From assembly GCA_022828085.1 (NCBI GenBank), contig JAJEIY010000060.1, positions 1-64,000 of the forward strand: a stretch of DNA of 64,000 bases, given 5' to 3'. The notes below the pieces were generated by a model that made no database searches, was not told the DNA's origin, and saw nothing but the letters and a program-made list of their open reading frames with translations. This DNA is from Acidobacteriota bacterium. GTDB lineage: Bacteria; Acidobacteriota; Vicinamibacteria; Marinacidobacterales; Marinacidobacteraceae. The translations under genes were made by a program, and so were the position numbers. Position 1 is the stretch's first letter. Each line of letters begins with the position of its first letter. Positions 35,740-44,903 of the stretch are shown in pieces.

Positions 35740-36099
35740 CTATCCGCTCGCAAACCGTCGGCGCAGCCACTCCACCCGCCGCCGGTTGGCGCCGAAATCC
35801 GTGAAGAGGGAGATGTACGAGGCGCTGCGGACGTGGATCACCCCCTCCGCGGGGCACAGCAGGAATTCGAGGTCGTCCACGAAGCCGAGCCGGGTGCGGC
35901 ACCTGGCGTGGAGATAGTCGTCCGCCGCGGCGACGATCACGGTTCGCGGCGCGCTCGCCACGAGCTGCTTCAGCCGGGCGAACGCGGCGGTTGGATCTCC
36001 CGATGCGTCGAACGGCTCGACCCGGTGGCGGGCCCGCGTGCCGTGCTGGCTGGAGACGGAGGTCGGGAAGAACGTACAGGGCGAAAGCTGGCCTGACAC
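35740..36099 (-). CDS. DUF1499 family protein, copy 2
   Basis: A 119-residue protein with the complete DUF1499 pattern: LSPCTFFPTSVSSQH, HRVEPFDASGDPTAAFARL, YLHARCRTRLGFVDDLEFLL, VIHVRSASYISLFTDFGANRRRVEWLRRRF. It begins six bases after the aminotransferase stop and is probably in the same transcript as the aminotransferase, peptidase and propeller genes upstream. Confidence 0.87.
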   Translation of the reverse strand: MSGQLSPCTFFPTSVSSQHGTRARHRVEPFDASGDPTAAFARLKQLVASAPRTVIVAAADDYLHARCRTRLGFVDDLEFLLCPAEGVIHVRSASYISLFTDFGANRRRVEWLRRRFASG

Positions 36100-36105
36100 G
36101 GACGG

Positions 36106-37200
36106 CTAGGTACCGCGCAGGCACGACTCCAGCGCGTCGGCGGCGCGGTGGACATCCCGGGCCCTCGTCCAGCCGAGGTGGCCGAGCCGCAGGATCTTCC
36201 CCTGAAGCTGACCAAGTCCGCCCGCCAGCACGATTCCGTGACGCTGCTGGAGGGCACGCGTCAGTTCCGGCCAGGCGACTCCCGAGGGCAGCCAGGCGGC
36301 GGTGACCGTGTTGCTGGCGCTTTCCTCGTCCGCGACCAGGCGCAGTCCCATGGCCTGGAGCCGGCCGCGGGCTGCCGCCGCGGCTTCCGCGTGCCGGCGA
36401 AAGACCGCATCCCGCCCCTCGCGGAGCATCAGGCCGAGTCCGGCCTCCATCGCGAACAGGACGGGGACCGCGGGGGTGAAGGGCATGAGGCCGCGCGCCA
36501 GTGCGTCGCGGTAGCGCGAGAAACTCCAGTAGTAGCGGGGGAGGCGGGCGCTCCGCTCCGCCGCCGCGGCGCGTTCGGAGGTCCAGACCATCGCCATCCC
36601 GGGCGGCAGGCCCCACGCCTTCTGGGACGCCGTGAACACGGCGTCGCAGGAGTCGACCGCCAGCGGCATCCCGCCGAGGCTGGACACCGCGTCCACCAGA
36701 ACCAGGGCGTCGCTTTCCTCGCGGACGACCCGGACCAGTTCGGGCAGCGGATGCAGGACGCCCGTCGAAGTCTCGGAGTGCGTGAGGAGCACCGCCCGCG
36801 TCTCGGGGCCCGTCCGGAGCGCTACCCGGAGCCGCTCGGGAGCGACCGCCCGGCCCCAGGGCGTGTCGAGGCTCCGCGTTTCGAGCCCGAACGCTTCCGC
36901 CACCCCGAGGAAGCGCTCGGCGAACTGGCCGCCGCCGATGCCGAGCACCGGATCGCCCGGCGACAGCAGGTTGGCCAGCGTCGCCTCCATGGCGCCCGTC
37001 CCCGATGCGGTGAGCAGCACGGGTTGGAGCTCGGTGCCGAGGAAGTCGCAAAACCCCTGGGCGATACGGCCGAGCAGCGCCCTGGCCTCGGGCCCCCGGT
37101 AGGAGATCAGCGGCTGCGCCATCGCCGCGGCCACTTCGGGGTGGAGCGGCGTGGGGCCGGGGACGTGGAGACCCGGGGGAATGGGCGCGCCGCCGGTCAC
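36106..37200 (-). CDS. Class V aminotransferase (alanine-glyoxylate type)
   Basis: A 364-residue PLP enzyme. The fold is shown by GLHVPGPTPLHPEV, SYRGPEARALLGRI, LTASGTGAMEATLANLL, LVDAVSSLGGMPLAVDSCDAVFTASQKAWGLPPGMA (lysine of SQK binds PLP) and a C-terminal RLGHLGW. The family includes alanine-glyoxylate and serine-pyruvate aminotransferases; substrate not resolved. GTG start overlaps the M20 peptidase stop (GTGA). Confidence 0.93.
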   Translation of the reverse strand: MTGGAPIPPGLHVPGPTPLHPEVAAAMAQPLISYRGPEARALLGRIAQGFCDFLGTELQPVLLTASGTGAMEATLANLLSPGDPVLGIGGGQFAERFLGVAEAFGLETRSLDTPWGRAVAPERLRVALRTGPETRAVLLTHSETSTGVLHPLPELVRVVREESDALVLVDAVSSLGGMPLAVDSCDAVFTASQKAWGLPPGMAMVWTSERAAAAERSARLPRYYWSFSRYRDALARGLMPFTPAVPVLFAMEAGLGLMLREGRDAVFRRHAEAAAAARGRLQAMGLRLVADEESASNTVTAAWLPSGVAWPELTRALQQRHGIVLAGGLGQLQGKILRLGHLGWTRARDVHRAADALESCLRGT

Positions 37201-38714
37201 ATCGTGAGGATCGCGGCGAAACTGACGATGGAGCGGAAGAAGTGCCCCAGGCGCAGGTTCTCGTTCGGGCTGTGCTGGTTGTTGTCGTGGTTCACCGTGG
37301 GGACCATCAGCGCCGGAACGCCGAGCGCCTCCACGAAGGGCGCGATCGGAACGGTTCCGCCGCTCGTGCGTTTCCGGACCGGCTCCTCGCCCCAGATCTC
37401 GGTGAGGCTGCCGATGAGCCGCGCCGCCACCGGATGGTCGAGCGGCGTCCGGAAGGCGTTCGTCCCCGCGCTGCGGGTCAGGCGCAGGAGACGGGGATGC
37501 TCCCGCCGCTCGGCGTCGGTCGGGTCCCGATCCAGAAGGAACCAGCCCTCGGCCGCGATGAAGTCGCGGACCTTCGCGAACATCGCCTCCGCCGGGGTCT
37601 CCGCGACCAGGCGCACGTCGATCGCGGCGGTGGCCGTGGCCGGGACGATCGTGCGCGCGTCGCCCCCCACCCAGGCGCTCGACAGGCCGCGCACGTTCAG
37701 CGAGGGGAACTGGATGGCCTCCTGGAGCGAACCGCCCACCCGGTCGGCCTCCGCGAAGCCGAGCGAGTCCATCATGGACGGCAGATCGTCCGGGACCACC
37801 GCCAGCGCCCGGCGCTCTTCGGCGGTGAAGTCGATGCCGTCGTAGAACCCCGGAATCACGACCCGGCCGCCCTCGTCCTTCATCGAGGCGATGAGCTGCG
37901 CCAGCCGGACCGCCGGGTTCGGCGCCCAGTTCCCGTAGTGGCCGCTGTGCAGCGGAACGCGCGGCCCGTACACCACCAGTTCGAGGGTCAGGATCCCGCG
38001 GGCGCCGAAACTGACCGTGGGCCGGCCGCTCTGGTGGAGCGGGCCGTCGAGGATGAGCATCACGTCGGCGGCGAACCGGCTGCCGTAGCGGGCGATCGCG
38101 GGCACGAGGTTCGGCGATCCGGCCTCCTCCTCGCCGTCGAGGATCACCTTGAGGTTGCTGGTGACCGTGACGCCGGACGCGTCGAGCGCGTCGAGCGCAC
38201 CGAGCAGGGCGATGATCGGCGCGGTGTCGTCGGCGACGGAGCGGGCGTAGATGCGGTCGTCGGGACGGAACACCTCACTGGCGCGCAGGTCGAGGAGGCC
38301 CGCCCCGTCGGCCAGACTGCCCTCGCGCAGGACCGGTTCGAAGGGGTGCTCCTGTTGCCAGCGGGACGGGTCCACCGGCTGGCCGTCGTAGTGGAAGTAG
38401 ATGAGCAGCGTGCGGTCGGCGTCCGCGGCGGGCCGTTCGCCGAACACGAGGGGATTGCCGTCAGTCTCGAGCAGTTCGGCCGCGAAACCGCGCCGCTCGA
38501 GCGAAGCCTCGAGGAACTCCGCCTTGCGGCGGATGTTCGCGGCATCGGCCGCCACCGACGGGATGGAGACCGCCTCCACCAGCTCGCTCACGAGCGCCCG
38601 CTGCGCCCCGTCCACGTGCTGCTCGACCGTGGTGCGCAGGTCCTGCCCGGGCGCGGGAACGGCGAGCGTCAGACCGGCGGCCAGGAGGGCTGCCAGCCGG
38701 CCGGTTGCGTTCAC
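37197..38714 (-). CDS. Exported M20-family metallopeptidase
   Basis: A 505-residue protein from GTG 38,714 with a signal peptide (LAALLAAGLTLAVPAPGQ). Metal and catalytic residues are in place: LLIYFHYDGQPVD (histidine and following aspartate), ARSVADDTAPIIALLGAL, LDGEEEAGSPNL (catalytic glutamate pair), LILDGP and the C-terminal PTVNHDNNQHSPNENLRLG. SVADD replaces the more usual SSDDKG. Probably a dipeptidase. The GTG overlaps the upstream gene stop; ATG at 38,735 is possible but has no ribosome site. Confidence 0.9.
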   Translation of the reverse strand: MNATGRLAALLAAGLTLAVPAPGQDLRTTVEQHVDGAQRALVSELVEAVSIPSVAADAANIRRKAEFLEASLERRGFAAELLETDGNPLVFGERPAADADRTLLIYFHYDGQPVDPSRWQQEHPFEPVLREGSLADGAGLLDLRASEVFRPDDRIYARSVADDTAPIIALLGALDALDASGVTVTSNLKVILDGEEEAGSPNLVPAIARYGSRFAADVMLILDGPLHQSGRPTVSFGARGILTLELVVYGPRVPLHSGHYGNWAPNPAVRLAQLIASMKDEGGRVVIPGFYDGIDFTAEERRALAVVPDDLPSMMDSLGFAEADRVGGSLQEAIQFPSLNVRGLSSAWVGGDARTIVPATATAAIDVRLVAETPAEAMFAKVRDFIAAEGWFLLDRDPTDAERREHPRLLRLTRSAGTNAFRTPLDHPVAARLIGSLTEIWGEEPVRKRTSGGTVPIAPFVEALGVPALMVPTVNHDNNQHSPNENLRLGHFFRSIVSFAAILTM

Positions 38715-39814
38715 TGGGGCCGGTCCTCGCTCCATACCCGGTCGTCCGTTTCTTCCTCGCCGAACTCGCGCAGGAGCGGCAGGTCCAGATCGAACTCGTA
38801 GATGCTGTCGGAGGTGGCGACCGCGATCGTGCGGCTGTCGTTGAGCGCCACTCCGACCAGGGGCGGAGCGCTGACCACGCGGCGGGCCCCCGTGGGGGTG
38901 AACAGGAACAGGCCGGCGTCGCCGGCGAGCCCTTCCGCAACGAAGCAGCGGTCGCGGTCGTCGAAGGCGATCCCCTGGGGCCGGCCGAAGCCGGAATGCA
39001 CCCGGCAGGGCGCTCCGTCGGGCCGGAACTCGACGATCTGGTCGCGGGACGAGAGCGTGGGGCCGGAGACGAAGAGGTAGCCGTACGAGTTGAACGCCAG
39101 GTGGTAGGCCGAGACCGACGCCCGGAGGTGCGAGAACACGCTGACGTCGCTCTCGGCGTCGATCCGGTAGAGCGTTCCGTCGCGGTCGCCGATCACCATG
39201 TCTCCCGTCGGCGAGAACCCGATGCCCGTCGCGCAGCCGAGATTCTCGGCGAGCACGTGGAACACCCCGTCGTCACCCATCCGGTAGATGCAGCCGTCCT
39301 CGCGCGAGGAGACGTAGAGGGTGTCGTCCGGACCCCACGCGAGGCCGGTCGGATTCACGATGCCGTCACCCATCGGCTCGGGGTCTCCCTCGTCGGTCAG
39401 CCGGTAGACCGGATGGGGGACCTTCTCGCCCCGCCGGCCGCTGACCGTCGAATAGAGATTGCCGCGGGGGTCGTACACGGGGTTCGCGACGATGTGGAGG
39501 TCCTCGGCGAAGAGGCGGCCGATGGTCACGGGGTGCGGCTCGGTCTCCCGGTCGTTCAGGCATACCCGGACCTCGTCGCCGGCGCCGTCGGGCACCCGGA
39601 CGCCCAGTCGGGTGGAGGAGACCCGGTACAGGTGCGCCTCTTCGTCCCCGAAGAACACCCGGAGCCTCGGGGCCTGGTCCACCGTGAAACCGCGGCCTCC
39701 GATGTCCAGCCGTCCCCCCGGAATGGCGTAGTGCGGCCAGATCCGATCGATGGCGAGCCGGGGGCGCTTCGGCCGCTCGGCGCGTCGCACGGGAGGACGA
39801 GCGCGGGCGGACAT
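38711..39814 (-). CDS. IPT/TIG plus NHL-type beta-propeller protein
   Basis: A 367-residue protein. The N-terminal ~100 residues (IDRIWPHYAIPGGRLDIGGRGF, VRVPDGAGDEVRVCLN) form an IPT/TIG immunoglobulin-like domain; the rest is a six-blade propeller with NPTGLAWGPDDTLYVSSREDG, ATGIGFSPTGDMVIGDRDGTLYR and RPQGIAFDDRDRCFVAEG. Similar to SMP-30/gluconolactonase and NHL proteins. No signal peptide is visible. First gene of the four-gene minus-strand operon. Confidence 0.83.
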   Translation of the reverse strand: MSARARPPVRRAERPKRPRLAIDRIWPHYAIPGGRLDIGGRGFTVDQAPRLRVFFGDEEAHLYRVSSTRLGVRVPDGAGDEVRVCLNDRETEPHPVTIGRLFAEDLHIVANPVYDPRGNLYSTVSGRRGEKVPHPVYRLTDEGDPEPMGDGIVNPTGLAWGPDDTLYVSSREDGCIYRMGDDGVFHVLAENLGCATGIGFSPTGDMVIGDRDGTLYRIDAESDVSVFSHLRASVSAYHLAFNSYGYLFVSGPTLSSRDQIVEFRPDGAPCRVHSGFGRPQGIAFDDRDRCFVAEGLAGDAGLFLFTPTGARRVVSAPPLVGVALNDSRTIAVATSDSIYEFDLDLPLLREFGEEETDDRVWSEDRPQ

Positions 39815-39906
39815 CGGAACGCCGATCAGATTAGCAGCCGGGGGAGGCCGGGGCTCCGACCCCGGGGTAGGATCGCGCGCCTTCCCGAGCCGCCCGGGAG
39901 AAGATC

Positions 39907-40398
39907 GTGAGTCGCCGCCCGAGTCCCGCCGCCCGCTGCATCGCCGTCATCGGAGGTGCGAGCGCACCGCCCGACGTGCTCCGCACGGCCGAAGCGGTCG
40001 GGCGGGAGTTGGCGCTCGGGGGCGCCGACCTCGTGTGCGGCGGCCTGGGCGGGGTGATGGAGGCGGCCTGCCGGGGCGCTCGGGAGGCCGGCGGCTTCAC
40101 GATCGGCCTTCTCCCGGGAGAGGACCGGCGGGAAGCCAATGCCTGGGTGGCGTGCGCCATCCCGACGGGTCTCGGACACTTCCGCAACTTCCTGGTGGTC
40201 CGGGCGGCTGACGGCGTGATCGCCCTTCCCGGCGCGAGCGGCACGCTCTCCGAGGCCGCCATGGCGATCACCCTGGGAAAGCCGGTGGTGACCGTTCCCG
40301 GAAACACGAAACAGTGGAGCGTTCCGGGAGCGGTTCCCGCGGGTTCCGTCACCGAAGCGGTCCGCCTGGTGCTGGCGGACCGACAACAGCTCCGGTGA
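39907..40398 (+). CDS. SLOG-family protein (TIGR00725-like)
   Basis: A 163-residue Rossmann protein of the LOG/DprA-like superfamily: CIAVIGGASAPPDVLRTAEAVGREL, ADLVCGGLGGVMEAACRGAREAGG (the PGG-type nucleotide loop) and IALPGASGTLSEAAMAITLGKPVV. Family members are nucleotide-binding, some hydrolysing nucleotide 5'-monophosphates; the role here is unknown. GTG start. It overlaps mfd by four bases (GTGA), so translation is coupled. Confidence 0.85.
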   Translation: MSRRPSPAARCIAVIGGASAPPDVLRTAEAVGRELALGGADLVCGGLGGVMEAACRGAREAGGFTIGLLPGEDRREANAWVACAIPTGLGHFRNFLVVRAADGVIALPGASGTLSEAAMAITLGKPVVTVPGNTKQWSVPGAVPAGSVTEAVRLVLADRQQLR

Positions 40399-43300
40399 GC
40401 GGCTTCGAAACGCTCCTCGCCGCCGTCCGCGTCCGCCGGGAGGCCGGCGTCCGGCGGATCGGCCGCCTCTTCGGGCCGGCGCGGCTCGCCGTGGCGGCGG
40501 CCTGGGCCCGGGAGTCCGACCGGCCGCTGGTGTTCCTGACGGCGCACGACCGGGACCTCCTGACCGCGGCCGCCGACCTCGAGGTGTTGCTGGCGGCGCT
40601 CGGCGGCCCCCCACCGGGAGAACTGGTGCGCCCCGTGCTGCGCCTTCCGGGTCCGGCGGTGAACCCCTACGCGGGGGTCGCTCCGCACGCCGAGGTGCTG
40701 GCGCTGCGAGCCACCGCGCTCTCCGCCCTCGTCCGGACGGGAAACGGGAACCCGCCCGTCGTGGTCGCCTCCGCGGCAGGAGCGCTCCGCCGCACCGCCG
40801 GGCCGGACCGTCTGCGGGACGCGGCGATCCACCTCCGGCAGGGAGCCGATGCCTTCCCCGCCGCCATCGCGGCAGGGCTCACCGCGGCCGGCTATCGCTA
40901 TGAGGATCCGGTGAGCGGGCCGGGGGACTTCGCCCGCCGCGGGGGCATCGTGGATGTCTTTCCGGTGGACCGGGAGCTCCCCGTCCGCATCGAGTTCGGC
41001 TTCGAGGGAATCGGGAGCATCCGCGAGTTCGAGGTGGACACCCAGCGCGCGGGCGACCACCTCGCGCGCCCGGAAGCGGTGTCCGTCCCGCCTGCGTGGG
41101 AGTGGATCGGCGCCGAGCTGGACGAAGGACCCCATCCCGCGTTCCGGCTTCCCGGGTCTTCCGGGTTCGACAGCGGGTTCGACGCCTACCTGGGGGGCGC
41201 CGGAGTGATCCTGGACGAACCCGACCGGTTCTGGGACGCGGCCGAAGCCGAAACCGCGCGCGTGGTGGACGCCCGGCTCGCCGCCAGGGAGTTCCGGGCG
41301 CGCGCCGCCGCCCCGCCGGAACGGCTCCTGACCTCGATCGAGGCGCTCCGGCAGCGGCTGGAAGAACCCCCGCCGGCCGGAGCCGTCGAACTGCGGGAAC
41401 TGGAGGCCGCGGGGCCGGCGGCCGCCGGGAGCCAGGACCTTCCCGCCCGGCCCACCGACTCCTTCCGGGACCGGACGGGTGAGTTCCTGCATTCGCTGCA
41501 GGCAGCCGGTGACCCGCGGCGGACCGTCCACGTCTTCGTGCCGGGGGCTCCCGCCGCCGAGCGGTTCGCATCCCGCGCCCGGGAGGCGGGCGCCCGCGTC
41601 GGCGACGCCGGCGCTTCGCTTCCGGAGGAGACGCCGGGCGCCCTGCCGGCGGCGCCGCGGGTCTTCGTTCACGCCGGGCGGCTGAGCGCCGGGTTCGAGC
41701 TTCCGGAGCTCCACCTGCAGGTGATCAGCGGAGCGGCCATGGTGGCGGCGCCGCCGCGCACCCCGCGGCGCCGGGCCCGCTCCGGCAGCTTCCTCTCGGA
41801 TTTCCGCGACCTGAAGCCGGGGGATCCGGTCGTTCACACCGACCACGGGGTGGGCCGCTTCATCCGAATGACCCGGCTCGGGGAGGGGGAGAGCGCCCCG
41901 GAGCTGGTCGAAATCCACTACGCGAAGGGAGGCAAGCTCTTCCTGCCGGTGGACCGGCTGGATCTTCTCGAGAAGTACTCGGCCGGCTCGGCGGCCGGGG
42001 CGCCGCCGCTCGACCGGTTGGGGGGCACGAGCTGGGTGCGGCGGCGGAAGCGCGTCGCGAAGGCCATGCGCGACATCGCGGGCGAACTCATCCGCCTGTA
42101 TGCCGCCCGCCGGAAGATCGCCGGCTACGCGTTCTCGCGCGATGTCCCGGGCCTGCAGGACTTCGAGGACGCCTTCGAATGGACCGAGACCGACGACCAG
42201 GCGCGGGCGATCCGCGACGTGTTCGAGGACATGGAGTCGGAGGTGCCGATGGACCGGCTGCTCGCGGGCGACGTCGGGTTCGGGAAGACGGAAGTGGCCC
42301 TCCGGGCAGCGTTCAAGGCGGCCATGGACGGGAAGCAGGTCGCCATCCTGGTTCCGACCACGGTGCTGGCGGCGCAGCACGCGCGGGTCTTCGAAAGGCG
42401 CTTCGCGGGGTTCCCGATCCGGGTGGCGCTGCTCTCCCGGTTCCGTACTCCCAAACAACAGAAGGAGATCGCCGCCGGGGTCCGGGACGGAACCGTGGAC
42501 ATCGTCATCGGCACCCACCGCCTGCTGTCGAAGGACGTGGCCTTCCGCGATCTGGGCCTCTTGATCGTGGACGAGGAACAGCGCTTCGGGGTGTCCGCCA
42601 AGGAGCGGTTGAAGGCAATGGCCCCGCGGGTGGACCACCTGGCGATGACCGCGACGCCGATTCCGCGCACCCTCAACATGTCGCTCTCCGGCATCCGCGA
42701 CATGTCGGTGATCGAAACGGCGCCCCGGGACCGGATGGCCATCCAGACCCATGTGCTGCCCTTCGATCCGGACCGGATCGCGGAGGCCGTCCGGCACGAA
42801 CTCGCGCGCGAGGGCCAGGTCTATTTCGTGCACAACCGGGTTCGGTCGCTGCCGGCGATGGCGAAGCTCCTGGACCGCCTGGTCCCGGAGGCGCGGGTCC
42901 TGATCGCCCACGGGCAGATGCGCGAAGCGGCGCTGGAGCGCACCCTCATCCGTTTTCAGGAGCACGAGGCCGACATCCTGCTCACCACCACCATCATCGA
43001 GAACGGCATCGATCTGCCCCGGGTCAACACCCTGCTCGTGAACCGGGCGGACGCGTTCGGACTCGCCCAGCTCTACCAGATCCGGGGCCGGGTCGGGCGC
43101 TCCTCGCGGCGGGCGTACGCCTATCTGCTGGTGCCGCAGGGAGCGCCGCTGGCGGGCAGCGCGCAACCGCGCCTCGCCGCCCTCAGGGAGTTCAGCGAAC
43201 TGGGCGCCGGGTTCCGGATCGCGGCGCTGGACATGGAACTGCGGGGAGCCGGCAACCTGCTGGGCGCGGCCCAGCACGGCCACCTGGAAGCGGTAGGGTT

Positions 43301-43784
43301 CGACCTCTACTACCGGCTCCTCGAAGAAGCGGTCGCCGAGGCCCGCGGGGACCGCCCCAGATCCCGCTGCGCCATGAACCTCCGCTTCCAGTTCCGCATC
43401 CCCGGAGACTGGCTGGAGGACGTCCGGCGCCGCATGTGGCTCTACAAGCGGTGCTCCTCCGCCGCCGACCTGGACACCCTGGACCGGCTCCGCGACGAAG
43501 TGCGCGACCGGTTCGGGGCCCTGCCGGCGGAAGTGGAACTCCTCTTCCAGCACGTGCGCCTCCGCATCCGGGCCGAAGCGCTCGGCTACACGGCGGTGAT
43601 CCGGGAGGGCGATTCGCTCCGTTTCGAATCGGACGCGAAAGACCGTTCCTTCCGCTCCCCCCTCGCCCCCGGAGCCGGGCCGGCGGAAGTGCTCGGGTCG
43701 CTCCAGATGGCCCTGTCGGCCCTCGAGGCCGTCGCTCTCAGCCGGGAACACGACGGCCCACCGGACCGGAGAGCCGTCTCGTGA
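40395..43784 (+). CDS. mfd: Transcription-repair coupling factor
   Basis: An 1129-residue DNA translocase that displaces stalled RNA polymerase and recruits UvrA. Domains in order: UvrB-like N-terminus (FARRGGIVDVFP), RNA-polymerase-interacting CarD-like domain (LKPGDPVVHTDHGVGRF), DEAD helicase with GDVGFGKTEVALRAA (Walker A) and VDEEQRFGV (DEEQ box), MTATPIPRTLNMSL, helicase C (IIENGIDLPRVNTLLV), and the C-terminal TRCF domain. GTG 40,395 is used because it overlaps the SLOG stop. Length is typical. Confidence 0.97.
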   Translation: MSGFETLLAAVRVRREAGVRRIGRLFGPARLAVAAAWARESDRPLVFLTAHDRDLLTAAADLEVLLAALGGPPPGELVRPVLRLPGPAVNPYAGVAPHAEVLALRATALSALVRTGNGNPPVVVASAAGALRRTAGPDRLRDAAIHLRQGADAFPAAIAAGLTAAGYRYEDPVSGPGDFARRGGIVDVFPVDRELPVRIEFGFEGIGSIREFEVDTQRAGDHLARPEAVSVPPAWEWIGAELDEGPHPAFRLPGSSGFDSGFDAYLGGAGVILDEPDRFWDAAEAETARVVDARLAAREFRARAAAPPERLLTSIEALRQRLEEPPPAGAVELRELEAAGPAAAGSQDLPARPTDSFRDRTGEFLHSLQAAGDPRRTVHVFVPGAPAAERFASRAREAGARVGDAGASLPEETPGALPAAPRVFVHAGRLSAGFELPELHLQVISGAAMVAAPPRTPRRRARSGSFLSDFRDLKPGDPVVHTDHGVGRFIRMTRLGEGESAPELVEIHYAKGGKLFLPVDRLDLLEKYSAGSAAGAPPLDRLGGTSWVRRRKRVAKAMRDIAGELIRLYAARRKIAGYAFSRDVPGLQDFEDAFEWTETDDQARAIRDVFEDMESEVPMDRLLAGDVGFGKTEVALRAAFKAAMDGKQVAILVPTTVLAAQHARVFERRFAGFPIRVALLSRFRTPKQQKEIAAGVRDGTVDIVIGTHRLLSKDVAFRDLGLLIVDEEQRFGVSAKERLKAMAPRVDHLAMTATPIPRTLNMSLSGIRDMSVIETAPRDRMAIQTHVLPFDPDRIAEAVRHELAREGQVYFVHNRVRSLPAMAKLLDRLVPEARVLIAHGQMREAALERTLIRFQEHEADILLTTTIIENGIDLPRVNTLLVNRADAFGLAQLYQIRGRVGRSSRRAYAYLLVPQGAPLAGSAQPRLAALREFSELGAGFRIAALDMELRGAGNLLGAAQHGHLEAVGFDLYYRLLEEAVAEARGDRPRSRCAMNLRFQFRIPGDWLEDVRRRMWLYKRCSSAADLDTLDRLRDEVRDRFGALPAEVELLFQHVRLRIRAEALGYTAVIREGDSLRFESDAKDRSFRSPLAPGAGPAEVLGSLQMALSALEAVALSREHDGPPDRRAVS

Positions 43785-44758
43785 GCCGGTTCCCCGCTGC
43801 GCCGATCCTCCTGCTGGCGCTCGCCGGCGCGAGCTGCGGCAACTTCGCCGAGGACGAGGACCCGGTGGTCATCTCGGTGGGCGAGCGCGACGTCACCCAG
43901 GCCGTTCTCGACCGGTTCATCGCTTCCCGGACGGGACTCGGCGGAACGCTCGACGCTCCCCTGCTCAGCGCTCTCCTCGACGAGTTCGTCCGCGAGCGAC
44001 TCCTGGTGATCGCCGCGGAGGAAGAGGGAATCGAGATCTCCGAGGTCCAACTGATCGAGGAGACCTCCGCCCTGCGGCGCGGGCCGGGGCCCGACGCGGT
44101 CCGGACCGAGGACTTTGCGGTCCCGCCGGAGAACGCCGGCGGCGAGGCGCAAGACGCCGGCGGCGAGCCGGAGGGGGCGGACGAGGACTGGTTGCGCTCC
44201 CGCGTCAGGGACCGGCTGCTGGTGGACCGGCTCATGGACACGGTGGTGCTGGCCGGCCTCGAAGTCACGGACGAGACGCTGCAGCTGGAGTTCGAGCCGA
44301 ACCGCGCCTTCTACGCGCGTCCCGAAACCGTCACGCTCTCGGAACGGCAATTCGACAACCGCGAGAGTGCGGAAGCCGCCGCCGGGCTCCTCCGTGAGGG
44401 AAACCGGCCAAGCGGCGATGGCGAGGCCCCGGATCCCTTCCTGCCGGTCGGCACGTTCCGGCGAGGCGAGCTGCCGGACGCCGTGGACGAGGCGGTCTTC
44501 GTCCTCGATTCCGGGGATACGACCGATGCGGTCGAGACCGCGGCGGGGTTCCGGATCTTCCGGGTGGACGAGAGGCTTCCCGCCGCCTCGCTCGAGTTCG
44601 AAGAGGTGCGGGACGTGGTCCGGCTCACCGTGCTCCGCCGGGAAGCCGACGCTCGCGTCCAGGCCCTCCTCGAGGACCTCCAGAGGCGCCATCCCGTCCG
44701 CGTCCACACCGCCAACCTGACGTTCCCCTACGTCGGACCGCTCCCCAAGGTGGAGTGA
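43781..44758 (+). CDS. Parvulin-type peptidyl-prolyl isomerase lipoprotein
   Basis: A 325-residue lipoprotein: lipobox LALAGASC (cysteine near 19), a SurA-like N-terminal chaperone part (VVISVGERDVTQAVLDRFI, LLDEFVRERLLVIAAEEEGI), a duplicated NAGGEAQDAGGEP spacer, then a parvulin domain (VTLSERQFDNRESAEAA, FRRGELPDAVDEAVFVLDSGDTTDAVETAAGFRIFRVDE). GTG inside the mfd stop. Probably a periplasmic folding factor working with the SurA-like protein downstream. Confidence 0.85.
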   Translation: MSRFPAAPILLLALAGASCGNFAEDEDPVVISVGERDVTQAVLDRFIASRTGLGGTLDAPLLSALLDEFVRERLLVIAAEEEGIEISEVQLIEETSALRRGPGPDAVRTEDFAVPPENAGGEAQDAGGEPEGADEDWLRSRVRDRLLVDRLMDTVVLAGLEVTDETLQLEFEPNRAFYARPETVTLSERQFDNRESAEAAAGLLREGNRPSGDGEAPDPFLPVGTFRRGELPDAVDEAVFVLDSGDTTDAVETAAGFRIFRVDERLPAASLEFEEVRDVVRLTVLRREADARVQALLEDLQRRHPVRVHTANLTFPYVGPLPKVE

Positions 44759-44789
44759 TTCACACGCCCATCGCGCGTTCGGCCGGGAC

Positions 44790-44835
44790 CGCCGGACTTC
44801 AGACCGGCACGTGGGCCGCAGGCCCGCGGACGACG
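44790..44835. repeat. Degenerate REP remnant
   Basis: CTTCAGACCGGCACGTGGGC plus CGCAGGCCCGCGG keeps only one arm of the REP core and its companion hairpin. Confidence 0.55.
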
Positions 44836-44903
44836 CGCCGGTATCCGCCCCCGGCGGCGCCGCGCGGTTTCTGGGACGCCACACTAGAATGCGAGGTCCG
44901 GCC

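Noticed and set aside
39848..39865. CCGGGG/CCCCGG hairpin between the propeller gene and the SLOG gene as a terminator.
   Set aside because: It lies between two divergent starts, where no transcript should end; possibly a worn REP copy.
39831..43751. A 1306-codon minus-strand open frame over mfd.
   Set aside because: Antisense shadow: mfd on the plus strand has all expected motifs in order.
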